DNA from: CAZAGD01 sp049699975
Lineage (GTDB): Bacteria > Desulfobacterota > SM23-61
Assembly (NCBI GenBank): GCA_049699975.1
Contig: JBNAWB010000117.1
Location: 1 to 11,323, forward strand
Direction: 5' to 3'
DNA length: 11,323 nt
The notes beneath the pieces were generated by a model. That model worked only from the letters and a program-made list of their open reading frames with translations, was not told the DNA's origin and did no database searches. Each line of letters opens with the position of its first letter. The first letter of the stretch is position 1. A program made the translations under genes and the position numbers. Positions 4,821-11,323 of the stretch are shown here, piece after piece.

Positions 4821-5885
4821 ATGGACCAAAAACCTCTTCCCGAAATGAAAAACTACCGCCTGACTGAAACCGTACGGGGAGCCGGGTGAGCATCAAAGTT
4901 GCCTCCAGGGGACCTGGAGCGCGCTTTGTGTGGCTTAGAATTTCCGGCTGATGGAAATCTAATTGTCGGTATGGAAAGAGCTGATGATGCAGGAGTCTAT
5001 AAGGTTTCCGAGGATTTGGCTTTGGTGCAAACAGTTGATTTTTTTACCCCCATAGTGAATGATCCTTATTGGTTCGGGCAGATCGCGGCCGCTAATGCCC
5101 TGAGTGACATTTACGCCATGGGCGGTGTCCCTAAGACGGCCATGAATTTGGTGGCTTTCCCCGCCAGAGAAATGGATTTGGCGGTTTTAAGACTCATCCT
5201 GCAAGGGGGCCTAGAGAAGATGAAGGAAGCAGGGGTTGTTTTAGTTGGTGGACACAGCGTGGAGGACAAGGAGCTAAAATACGGGCTGGCGGTCACTGGT
5301 TTTATTCACCCCCAGCGGGTGCTAACCAAAAGGGGCCTCCGTCTCGGCGACCAATTGCTCTTGACCAAGCCTTTGGGCACAGGAATTATCAATACCGCCA
5401 TCAAGGCCGGTTTAGCCACAAGTGAAATTGTTGATTATGTAACTCGGCTTATGGCAACTTTGAATAGAGAGGCGGCGGAGATTATGCAGGCTTACCCTGT
5501 GCATGCTTGCACAGATATTACGGGATTCGGGCTTTTAGGGCATATGGCCGAAATGGTCGCGGATTTAGAAATAGGCTTAGAGATTTTTGCGGAATGCATC
5601 CCGATTATGCCCGAAGCTTTAGATTTCGCGGCCATGGGCCTTGTTCCAGGAGGAACTTATAAAAATAGGGAGTTTAGAGAAGGGATGATCGATTTTGCCC
5701 CCTCCTTAAGTAAAATATTTCAAGATATTTTATTTGATCCGCAAACATCTGGAGGCCTGCTCATTGGCGTGCCCAAGGAAGCGGCCCCAGAACTGCTCAA
5801 GCAATTGCAGGAAAACTTACCTTATCCAGTGAGGATAATTGGTCAAGTAGTAGCTGAACCGAAAGGGAGAATCTTAGTTCATTAG
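4821..5885 (+). CDS. selD: Selenide, water dikinase (SelD), selenocysteine-containing
   Basis: Makes selenophosphate from selenide and ATP, the selenium donor for Sec-tRNA and selenouridine. Reading starts at ATG 4821, 8 nt after yedF, with weak AGAG as ribosome-binding site. It passes through an in-frame UGA at 4887-4889 (codon 23) into the conventional frame and ends at 5885, giving 354 residues. The UGA lies in RGAG-U-ASKLPPGD, exactly where SelD has its catalytic Cys/Sec (E. coli C17). K26 corresponds to the essential E. coli K20. Downstream motifs include ADDAGVYKV, TVDFFTPIV, GGHSVEDKELKYGLAVTG, CTDITGFGLLGH and DPQTSGGLL. Starting at 4899 would remove the catalytic segment and leave no ribosome-binding site. 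A second in-frame ATG (4845, codon 9) would give a more typical N-terminal length, so the exact start is open. Sec insertion requires selA/B/C elsewhere. Confidence 0.93.
4887..4889 (+). other. selD: Recoded UGA (selenocysteine codon) in selD
   Basis: An in-frame TGA at codon 23 lies between two clearly conserved stretches of SelD, at the known Cys/Sec position. Conserved protein on both sides plus the hairpin just downstream argue for Sec rather than a nonsense mutation. Confidence 0.92.
4895..4927 (+). promoter_or_regulatory. Bacterial SECIS element of selD
   Basis: CTCCAGG (4903-4909) pairs perfectly with CCTGGAG (4913-4919) around a GGA loop. With the last pair open, the apical loop is GGGAC and starts with G, as usual for SelB-bound loops. 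The stem extends through GC/GC (4901-4902 with 4921-4922, bulged C4920) and AAAG/CTTT (4895-4898 with 4924-4927). The apical loop starts 20 nt after the UGA, within the normal bacterial range. Confidence 0.85.
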
Positions 5886-5893
5886 AAATAGAT

Positions 5894-6904
5894 TTAGTCT
5901 GGAACTTCGCGGATAAAAGCAGCGGTTTCTTCGGGTAAAGCAGTGTTGATAAACATACCTGTCCCCAATTCAAATCCGGCAGGAGTCACGAGGCGGGGAA
6001 TTATTTGTAGATGCCAGTGGAAATACTCTTCTTGCTCATCTTTGATGGGGGCGGTGTGGATAATGAAGTTATAATCAGGATTATTTAACCCTCTATATAA
6101 CTTGCCCAATATTTTTTTCAAAACCCGGGCAAATTCTTTAATTGCAGGCGCCGAGATAGTTCCGAAGGAGGCATGATGAACTTTAGGAATTATCCAGGTT
6201 TCAAAAGGGGCTCGGGAGGCGAAAGGATGGAAGGCCGCAAAACTTTCTGATTCCAGAATTAACCTTGTCCGCACCCGCAGTCCTTCCCGGAGAATATCGC
6301 AATAAACGCATGTTCCTTGATCATCAAAATGGCTGGCCGCTTTTTCAAAACGATAGCGAATCGTTAAAGGGACGATGGGCATAGCTAATATTTGGGAATG
6401 AGGGTGCTCCAAGGAAGTTCCTGCTTTGGGACCGTGGTTCTTGAAAATCAAGATAAGTTTAAGCCGCGGATCTTCTCTAAGGGTTAAATAGCGTTGATGA
6501 TAGGCGTGAACTATTTCTTCGACCTGCTCGTCCGCCATAAGGGGAAGGCAAAGATTATGTTGGGGGCTTTCGACAATAACTTCATGCCAGCCCACGCCGT
6601 CCATTTTCCGAAAGAATCCATCCTCTTCTTGGCGGACAAGACTTCCTTCGGGAACGAGGGCGGGAAATTTATTAGGAAAGACCCGTATCCGCCATCCCGG
6701 ACTATTTGCTGGGCCTTTTTCGCGATAGGCCATGGTTTCTGGAGGGGTCATTTTTTCATTACCTGGGCAAAAAGGGCAATCTTCTTTATATTCGGGCAAG
6801 AGAACGGGTGGATGAGGTTGGCTGAAGTCGTGGGGTCGTCGCGCTCTTTCCGTGGCCATGATTACCCATTGTTTTGTGGCCGGATCTTGGCGTAATTGCG
6901 GCAT
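5894..6904 (-). CDS. galT: Galactose-1-phosphate uridylyltransferase
   Basis: 336 residues. GalT is a cytoplasmic Leloir-pathway enzyme that exchanges UMP between UDP-glucose and galactose 1-phosphate through a uridylyl-histidine intermediate. The N-terminus MPQLRQDP..WVIMATERARRP is typical. Predicted metal ligands are C43 and C46 (CPFC), H116 and H167, matching C52, C55, H115 and H164 of E. coli. The nucleophile should be H169 in EHPHSQ. A YFHWHLQIIPR segment near residue 290 supplies the second HxH site. I chose ATG at 6904, whose GAGG lies 10 nt upstream; a TTG at 6910 would add two residues. It starts 32 nt after the OmpA-family gene and is probably the last gene of that operon. It converges with selD, leaving only 8 nt between stops and no visible terminator. 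Confidence 0.95.
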   Translation of the reverse strand: MPQLRQDPATKQWVIMATERARRPHDFSQPHPPVLLPEYKEDCPFCPGNEKMTPPETMAYREKGPANSPGWRIRVFPNKFPALVPEGSLVRQEEDGFFRKMDGVGWHEVIVESPQHNLCLPLMADEQVEEIVHAYHQRYLTLREDPRLKLILIFKNHGPKAGTSLEHPHSQILAMPIVPLTIRYRFEKAASHFDDQGTCVYCDILREGLRVRTRLILESESFAAFHPFASRAPFETWIIPKVHHASFGTISAPAIKEFARVLKKILGKLYRGLNNPDYNFIIHTAPIKDEQEEYFHWHLQIIPRLVTPAGFELGTGMFINTALPEETAAFIREVPD

Positions 6905-6936
6905 AAGCAAAAATCCTCAAATCATTTATTAGAATT

Positions 6937-8115
6937 TTATTTTTCAATAATCATTACAATTTCTACTCGCCTGTTCAACATTCGTCCAGCTTCCGTATCA
7001 TCGGACGCCACAGGTTGGGATGACCCTAATCCTACCGCAGTAATTCTGGCAGGATTAACATTATGGTTGTCCACTAAATACTCTGTGACTTTTTGAGCTC
7101 TTTTTTCAGAAAGCACTTGGTTTGAAGCTGGGTTCCCCGTGCTATCTGTATGTCCGCGAACAATAACTTGATAATCTGGATAAGTATTAAGCAGACTACT
7201 AATTTCGATTAAAGTTTGTTTCCCCGGGTTCTTAATTTCCATGGTCGGAGAAAATAGATGGTGGGCTAAAATGTTTATGGTAATCTCTTTTTCTGTGAAT
7301 TTAATTGCTGATGCGGATATTTTACTGGCGGCAATGAGTAGGGCAATTTTTCTTTCTAAAGAAGCAACCTTTTCCTGCAGTAAGGCAAGGTTTTCGGCTT
7401 GGGCTTTCTTTTCTACTTCTGCTCTTGTTTTCTCTTTGGTGAGCTCTTCTATTCTAAATTTGGCTGCGGCTAATTCTTTTTCTATATCTGCGGTCCTTTG
7501 AGCCTCTTTCATGCGAATTTCTTCAAGTTCCTTTTGCCTTAGCAATTCTATTGCTCTTACCTTGCTCAAGGATTCAGCAAGGATTAGTTTCTTTTCTTGT
7601 TCGATAGCCGCTAATTGATCTTTCAATACGGCCAGAGCTTTCCTTTCTGCTTCTAATTGAGCTTGAAATTCTTGGTTTTTTTTCTTCTCGGCCAAATCCT
7701 TTTTTAATAAATCGAGCTTATTTTGGTAGTCTTGTAATTCCTTAATGTGCGTCTGTAACTTTTTAGAGAGGGTCTCCTTTTTTACCCTATTTTCAGCGAT
7801 CATTGCCCTAATTTTGGCCATGGTCGCCAAATAAATTATCTCTTCTTCTTTGATTCGGCGCGTTTTTTCGGGGGTCATCCATGTTCCAGCAGACCTGAAC
7901 TTCTCATATTCCTTCTGAGCTGAAGCGAGCCAAGATTCAGCGGCAGCCAAATCCTCCGGGGCAGCTTTAAGCCCCCCAGCCTTTTGGGCTTGGTCAATAG
8001 CAAATTTGGCTTTTTCAATGGCGATGGTAGGAGTTTCTTCTGTCAAGGCAAATGAAGAAGCTGGTATATTTAAGAAAAGTAAGACTATTAAGAGAAATTT
8101 AATTTTAGTCTGCAT
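6937..8115 (-). CDS. Exported coiled-coil protein with C-terminal OmpA domain
   Basis: 392 residues. A signal peptide is evident (basic start, hydrophobic 5-20, likely cleavage near SSFA, residue 23). Residues about 27-115 resemble DUF4398, an Ala/Lys-rich helical hairpin with AKFAIDQAQKAGG and AAAESWLASAQKEY. Residues about 115-265 are a long Lys/Glu/Ala/Leu coiled coil. Residues about 285-392 form an OmpA-like peptidoglycan-binding domain with IIVRGHTDSTGN-type features: HTDSTG, LSEKRAQKVTEYL and an RRVEI end. No lipobox or barrel is seen, so it is likely a periplasmic protein tethered to the cell wall. The upstream gene ends 14 nt away and encodes a similar DUF4398-like protein, so the two may act together in the envelope. 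A specific function is unknown. Confidence 0.88.
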   Translation of the reverse strand: MQTKIKFLLIVLLFLNIPASSFALTEETPTIAIEKAKFAIDQAQKAGGLKAAPEDLAAAESWLASAQKEYEKFRSAGTWMTPEKTRRIKEEEIIYLATMAKIRAMIAENRVKKETLSKKLQTHIKELQDYQNKLDLLKKDLAEKKKNQEFQAQLEAERKALAVLKDQLAAIEQEKKLILAESLSKVRAIELLRQKELEEIRMKEAQRTADIEKELAAAKFRIEELTKEKTRAEVEKKAQAENLALLQEKVASLERKIALLIAASKISASAIKFTEKEITINILAHHLFSPTMEIKNPGKQTLIEISSLLNTYPDYQVIVRGHTDSTGNPASNQVLSEKRAQKVTEYLVDNHNVNPARITAVGLGSSQPVASDDTEAGRMLNRRVEIVMIIEK

Positions 8116-8129
8116 TTTTAGTCTCTAAT

Positions 8130-8525
8130 TTATGGGCTTTTTTGCAGGCGATTTATTTCTGCTTTAACTTTATAAAGTTCTTCATAGGCCGCGGCAAGCT
8201 TTTCTTCTTCTGATCTTAATTCAGCGATGGTTTGCGCTAATTCCGCATAAGCCCGCGCTAAGCGGGAAGCCTGCCCAAATTTAATTCCATCTTTAAGAGA
8301 CTTGGCTTTTTTGGCTAAGGCTATTAAGTCTTGGGCTTTTTGGAAAGGTTCGAGGGCATATTTTTCGGCATTTGCCTGTTTGGCTAATTCAAGAACTTTT
8401 TTAGCTTCAAAATATTCTTGCTCCTGGTCGGCCGAGATTTCTTCATCCTGGCAAAAGATGGGGGAATAGGAGATTAGCCATAGGAATATGGAAATTAAGA
8501 TTAATAATAAATTTTTTGTTTTCAT
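8130..8525 (-). CDS. Small exported DUF4398-like helical protein
   Basis: 131 residues. It opens with a typical signal peptide (MKTKN followed by a hydrophobic run to about residue 22, then SPIFCQDEE). The cysteine there lacks a proper lipobox (PIFC), so lipoprotein status is doubtful. The mature part is a highly charged alpha-helical hairpin with YFEAKKVLELAKQANAE and ARAYAELAQTIAEL, resembling DUF4398 and the N-terminal part of its downstream neighbour. A G-rich ribosome-binding site (GGGAGGGGG) sits directly before the ATG, and a good promoter lies 30-60 nt upstream. It is the first gene of the probable operon with the OmpA-family gene and galT. A periplasmic structural role is inferred. 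Confidence 0.8.
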   Translation of the reverse strand: MKTKNLLLILISIFLWLISYSPIFCQDEEISADQEQEYFEAKKVLELAKQANAEKYALEPFQKAQDLIALAKKAKSLKDGIKFGQASRLARAYAELAQTIAELRSEEEKLAAAYEELYKVKAEINRLQKSP

Positions 8526-8556
8526 GCCCCCTCCCTGGTAAGTCTATTAATTAGCC

Positions 8557-8585
8557 ATTATAAAAAAATTTTCTTTTGGGAGCAA
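8557..8585 (-). promoter_or_regulatory. Promoter for the DUF4398-OmpA-galT operon
   Basis: On the minus strand, TTGCTC (8585-8580) is followed after 17 bp by a perfect TATAAT (8562-8557). The predicted start is about 25 nt before the ATG, just ahead of a strong ribosome-binding site. This is the best sigma-70-like promoter in the window. Confidence 0.6.
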
Positions 8586-8639
8586 TTATAATTGGAAGTT
8601 CTCAGAGAAGCAAAAGAAATTTGAGTCTTGAGGAATTCC

Positions 8640-8672
8640 CCACCCCTTTTTCCCATTGGAAATAAGGGGTGG
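8640..8672 (-). terminator. Strong hairpin after hppA (possible terminator)
   Basis: CCACCCCTT (8640-8648) pairs with AAGGGGTGG (8664-8672). After bulged T8663, 8649-8653 pairs with 8658-8662 around a CATT loop, giving about 14 bp in total. It lies 46 nt past the hppA stop, between hppA and the next promoter, which suits a transcript end. No U-tract follows on either strand, so it may be an RNA-stabilising or factor-dependent end. Confidence 0.5.
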
Positions 8673-8717
8673 AGAGATATCTTATGGGCATGGAGGGTCA
8701 GTAAAGGACAGGCGAAA

Positions 8718-11132
8718 TTATTCGTGGGGAATGCGCATGCCGTAGAAGGAACGGATTACAAAGATCAACGCCACGATGAAAAAGAAGGCGCCGATATAAT
8801 GAGAGATGTTCTTCATCATTGGGGAAATGGCAATCTCCATGGCTAAAAGGCCAAATAGAGTGGTAAATTTGATAATGGGATTAAGAGCAACGGCTGAGGT
8901 ATCTTTAAAAGGATCACCCACTGTATCGCCAATAACGGTCGCTGCATGTAAAGGAGTTCCCTTTTCCTGCAAATCCACCTCCACGACTTTTTTGGCGTTA
9001 TCCCAACAGCCGCCAGCATTCGCCATAAAGATCGCTTGGAATAAGCCAAAGACGGCAATGGAGATTAAATAGCTGATAAAGAAAGAAGTGGGCGCATTAG
9101 TGCTCGCTGGTGCGGAAAAAAAAGCGTAACCCAGGGCAAAGGAAAAGATAGCGATAAAGATGTTAAACATTCCAGCCTGCGCGTACTGAGTACAGATTTT
9201 AACTACTTCTTTAGAGGTTTCTGTGGAAGCGCTGAGAGTTGTGGAGTCATCGAGTTTGATGTTGCGCTTAATATACTGCACAGCTCGGTAAGCACCCGTG
9301 GTGACGGCCTGCGTAGAAGCGCCGGTAAACCAATAAATTACCGCCCCGCCACAGATGAAGCCCAAAAGGGTAAAAGGATTCAACAAATTTAAAACGGACT
9401 CGGGCTGAATCCCCAAAGTCTTACGCAGAAGCAAGATGAGGGAGAAGATCATGGTGGTAGCTCCGACCACGGCCGTACCGATTAAGACTGGCTTAGCTGT
9501 AGCTTTAAAAGTATTGCCGCAGCTATCGTTTTCCTCAAGATAGTGCTTAGCATTATCAAAGTTTGGTTTGAACCCAAAGTTTTGTTGAATATCTGCTTCC
9601 ACATTGGGTAGGGATTCAATCAGGGATAGTTCGTATATCGATTGGGCATTGTCGGTGACAGGTCCGTAACTATCTACCGCGATAGTAACCGGCCCCATGC
9701 CCAAGAATCCAAAAGCTACTAAGCCAAAGGCAAAGATGGAAGAATATTCCATAAATTTATCCAAGCCCGAGAGGCTGGCAAAATAAGCTATGGCCATCAA
9801 TCCAAAAATAGCCGTGCCCAGCCAGAAGGCACTGAAATTCCCAGCTACAAATCCGGAAAGGATATCTAAGGAAGCTCCTCCTTCTCTGGCAGCCCGAACA
9901 GTCTCCTGACAGTGGATAGATTTAGAGCTGGTAAATACTTTGACCAGCTCAGGGATCAGCGCAGCAGCTATAGTTCCGCAGCTAATGATAATGGAAAGGT
10001 TAATCCATAAATTATGGGGGAGATGGCCAATTTGCCAGTAGCTGGCCAAGAAGGTTACTAAAATGGAGAGCAGAGAAGTAATCCAAACTAACATGGTCAA
10101 AGATAGTTCAAAATTTACTTTGTCCTTATTGCCATATATGGCTGTGGTTATACCCTTGTTAATTAAGTAAGCAACGATAGAAGTTATGATCATCAAAATC
10201 CGCATGACGAATATCCAGGTAATCAATTCGCCCCGGTACTGAGGAAAGACTCCTAAGACAATAAAACTAATAAGGGCTACTCCGGTAACGCCATAAGTCT
10301 CAAAACCATCGGCAGTGGGGCCTACGCTATCGCCAGCATTATCGCCAGTGCAATCAGCAATGACCCCTGGATTGCGAGGGTCATCTTCTTTTATTTTGAA
10401 GACAATTTTCATAAGGTCGGAGCCAATATCGGCAATTTTCGTAAAAATACCACCACAAATTCTTAAAGCGCTGGCTCCCAAAGACTCACCGATAGCAAAG
10501 CCGACAAAACATGCTCCGGCATATTCACGGGGCATAAAAATTAAGATGACCAACATCATAATTAATTCCACGCAAACTAAAAGCACGCCGATACTCATGC
10601 CGGCCCGCAAAGGAATGTCCAAGAGCTTGATCGGTTTCCCTTCCAAGGAGGCGAAAGCCATACGACTGTTAGCCAAGGTGTTCATCCGAATACCAAACCA
10701 AGCTACACTATACGATCCTAAAATCCCGACCACCGACCAAGTTAAGATGATCAACACTCCCTTGAGGTGCATATCTTGCAGGAAACCAAAATAATAGGCA
10801 ATACAAATGCCAATAAAAACCTCAAGAATAATCAAGAATTTTCCCTGTTGGATCAAATATGTTTTGCAGGTTTGAAAAATTACATTGGCCACATCCAGCA
10901 TAGATTTATGAGCTGGGAATTTTTTAACTTTGACATATTCATAAGCTCCAAAAATCATCCCCAATACGCAGATTAGAAGCCCTACCATAAGCAAGTTATT
11001 TTGTCGGTCAGTTAGCGCTGGAATCTCTAATTCAACTTCACTGGCCAAAAGCAGCGTGGGGAATATAATTAAAAAGAGGGTCAGTGTACCAAGGATAATG
11101 CTTTTAATTTTGTTTATGCTTAGTTTTTTCAT
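8718..11132 (-). CDS. hppA: Membrane-bound ion-translocating pyrophosphatase (divergent, K+-independent type)
   Basis: 804 residues, within but toward the long end of the usual range for this polytopic inner-membrane pump, which couples pyrophosphate hydrolysis to H+ and/or Na+ export. Substrate motifs are present: GGIFTKIADIGSDL, then EDDPRNPGVIAD (D250-P255) with TGDNAGD, and near residue 735 the C-terminal GDTVGDPFKDTS. After GNT comes F-K-A-T (K543), the lysine that marks K+-independent enzymes; K+-dependent ones have Ala. SVGPTADGFETYG replaces the common VAGMGADLFESY, retaining the Glu but otherwise divergent. Ion specificity cannot be decided from sequence. The chosen ATG has AGGAG 7 nt upstream; an ATG at 11150 would add six residues but has poor signals. 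It has its own promoter and probable operator. Confidence 0.93.
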   Translation of the reverse strand: MKKLSINKIKSIILGTLTLFLIIFPTLLLASEVELEIPALTDRQNNLLMVGLLICVLGMIFGAYEYVKVKKFPAHKSMLDVANVIFQTCKTYLIQQGKFLIILEVFIGICIAYYFGFLQDMHLKGVLIILTWSVVGILGSYSVAWFGIRMNTLANSRMAFASLEGKPIKLLDIPLRAGMSIGVLLVCVELIMMLVILIFMPREYAGACFVGFAIGESLGASALRICGGIFTKIADIGSDLMKIVFKIKEDDPRNPGVIADCTGDNAGDSVGPTADGFETYGVTGVALISFIVLGVFPQYRGELITWIFVMRILMIITSIVAYLINKGITTAIYGNKDKVNFELSLTMLVWITSLLSILVTFLASYWQIGHLPHNLWINLSIIISCGTIAAALIPELVKVFTSSKSIHCQETVRAAREGGASLDILSGFVAGNFSAFWLGTAIFGLMAIAYFASLSGLDKFMEYSSIFAFGLVAFGFLGMGPVTIAVDSYGPVTDNAQSIYELSLIESLPNVEADIQQNFGFKPNFDNAKHYLEENDSCGNTFKATAKPVLIGTAVVGATTMIFSLILLLRKTLGIQPESVLNLLNPFTLLGFICGGAVIYWFTGASTQAVTTGAYRAVQYIKRNIKLDDSTTLSASTETSKEVVKICTQYAQAGMFNIFIAIFSFALGYAFFSAPASTNAPTSFFISYLISIAVFGLFQAIFMANAGGCWDNAKKVVEVDLQEKGTPLHAATVIGDTVGDPFKDTSAVALNPIIKFTTLFGLLAMEIAISPMMKNISHYIGAFFFIVALIFVIRSFYGMRIPHE

Positions 11133-11190
11133 TTCTATTCTCCTCACCATTTATTTCCAGAGCAAATTAGCTAAAAATCTAGGAATTAAA

Positions 11191-11208
11191 AATGAATGAT
11201 CATTCATT
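11191..11208. promoter_or_regulatory. 18-bp perfect palindrome, likely TetR-family operator
   Basis: AATGAATGATCATTCATT is its own reverse complement. It contains TGAATGA/TCATTCA half-sites like those of several TetR-family repressors, including fatty-acid-responsive FadR of Bacillus, which has extra spacing. It begins at the predicted hppA transcription start, a classic repressor position. No regulator gene lies in the window. Confidence 0.55.
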
Positions 11209-11214
11209 CAAGGG

Positions 11215-11244
11215 TTTTTAACATACCATTTCCCCATTTGTCAA
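11215..11244 (-). promoter_or_regulatory. hppA promoter
   Basis: On the minus strand, a perfect TTGACA (11244-11239) is followed after 18 bp by TAAAAA (11220-11215), or after 17 bp by TTAAAA. The expected start is about 11208, giving a 5' leader of about 75 nt. The -35 is strong and the -10 moderate. Confidence 0.5.
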
Positions 11245-11255
11245 GCCTTTTCCGC

Positions 11256-11323
11256 ACTGACCGTCGAATAGTTTTAATTTTTCTCACCAGCAGGAGACAG
11301 GCGGGAGGGGGAGAGGCGAAATT
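11256..11323. repeat. Right arm of the window-terminal inverted repeat
   Basis: 68 bases running to the window end are nearly the reverse complement of 19-85. Similarity begins abruptly at ACTGACC (11256). The repeat lies immediately upstream of the hppA -35 element. It probably continues beyond the window. Confidence 0.85.

Noticed and set aside
4899..4901. Start of selD at the longest conventional ORF
   Set aside because: The call would begin at a non-ATG codon (TTG) inside the SECIS stem, lose the catalytic segment and have no ribosome-binding site. Conserved SelD sequence continues upstream across the UGA.
6905..6910. TTG start for galT two codons upstream
   Set aside because: The family N-terminus fits MPQLRQDP from the ATG at 6904. 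The TTG would sit only 4 nt from GAGG.
8726..9072. Plus-strand frames over hppA and other short frames on the opposite strand of real genes
   Set aside because: All are antisense shadows of genes with strong motif support; none has its own ribosome-binding site or domain.
11133..11150. ATG at 11150 as hppA start
   Set aside because: It overlaps the Shine-Dalgarno of the ATG at 11132 and has no good site of its own. It adds MVRRIE before a normal N-terminus.
1..11323. CRISPR array, transposase, integrase or phage genes
   Set aside because: No regularly spaced direct repeats and no protein resembling such enzymes. The only mobile-like signals are the terminal inverted repeats and interspersed palindromes.

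Overview
The window looks like a fragment of a Gram-negative, probably anaerobic, selenocysteine-using bacterium with moderate GC content. An OmpA-type periplasmic protein indicates an outer membrane. The membrane pyrophosphatase and the SelD/YedE/YedF selenium cluster are typical of anaerobes. Dispersed palindromic and low-complexity repeats in the gaps resemble those of Desulfobacterota-like lineages and several candidate phyla. I cannot assign a taxon from sequence alone.

Layout. Positions 1-889 hold no convincing gene but contain several dispersed repeat types: one arm of a window-terminal inverted repeat, a REP-like hairpin, short direct repeats and a further hairpin. At 890-925 a near-perfect Shine-Dalgarno precedes an 11-codon ORF ending in UGA. 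A plus-strand selenium cluster follows at 1194-5885: yedE (YeeE/YedE membrane protein), a TusA-like CPxP protein, a two-domain DUF3343 Se/S-carrier-like protein, a YjeF-C-like kinase, yedF, and selD. A 295-nt gap before yedF holds a common dispersed hairpin and a possible structured leader. The selD gene reads through an in-frame UGA at codon 23, at the catalytic Cys/Sec site, and a bacterial SECIS-like hairpin follows. The gene therefore starts about 80 nt upstream of the longest conventional ORF.

The minus strand, convergent with selD, carries galT, an OmpA-family coiled-coil protein and a small exported DUF4398-like protein. These are probably one operon transcribed from a good promoter at 8557-8585. 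Upstream of it lies hppA, a divergent, apparently K+-independent membrane pyrophosphatase. Its promoter is followed by a perfect 18-bp palindrome placed like a TetR-family operator. The window ends in an inverted copy of the repeat seen at 19-85.

Functionally, the first half is a selenium acquisition and activation module: YedE as putative importer, TusA-like/DUF3343/YedF as putative carriers of reactive selenium, and SelD making selenophosphate. SelD itself appears to contain Sec, so its synthesis would depend on its own product. selA, selB and selC are not visible here and must lie elsewhere if this reading is right. The second half combines envelope proteins, Leloir-pathway sugar metabolism and pyrophosphate-driven ion pumping, with no obvious link to selenium.
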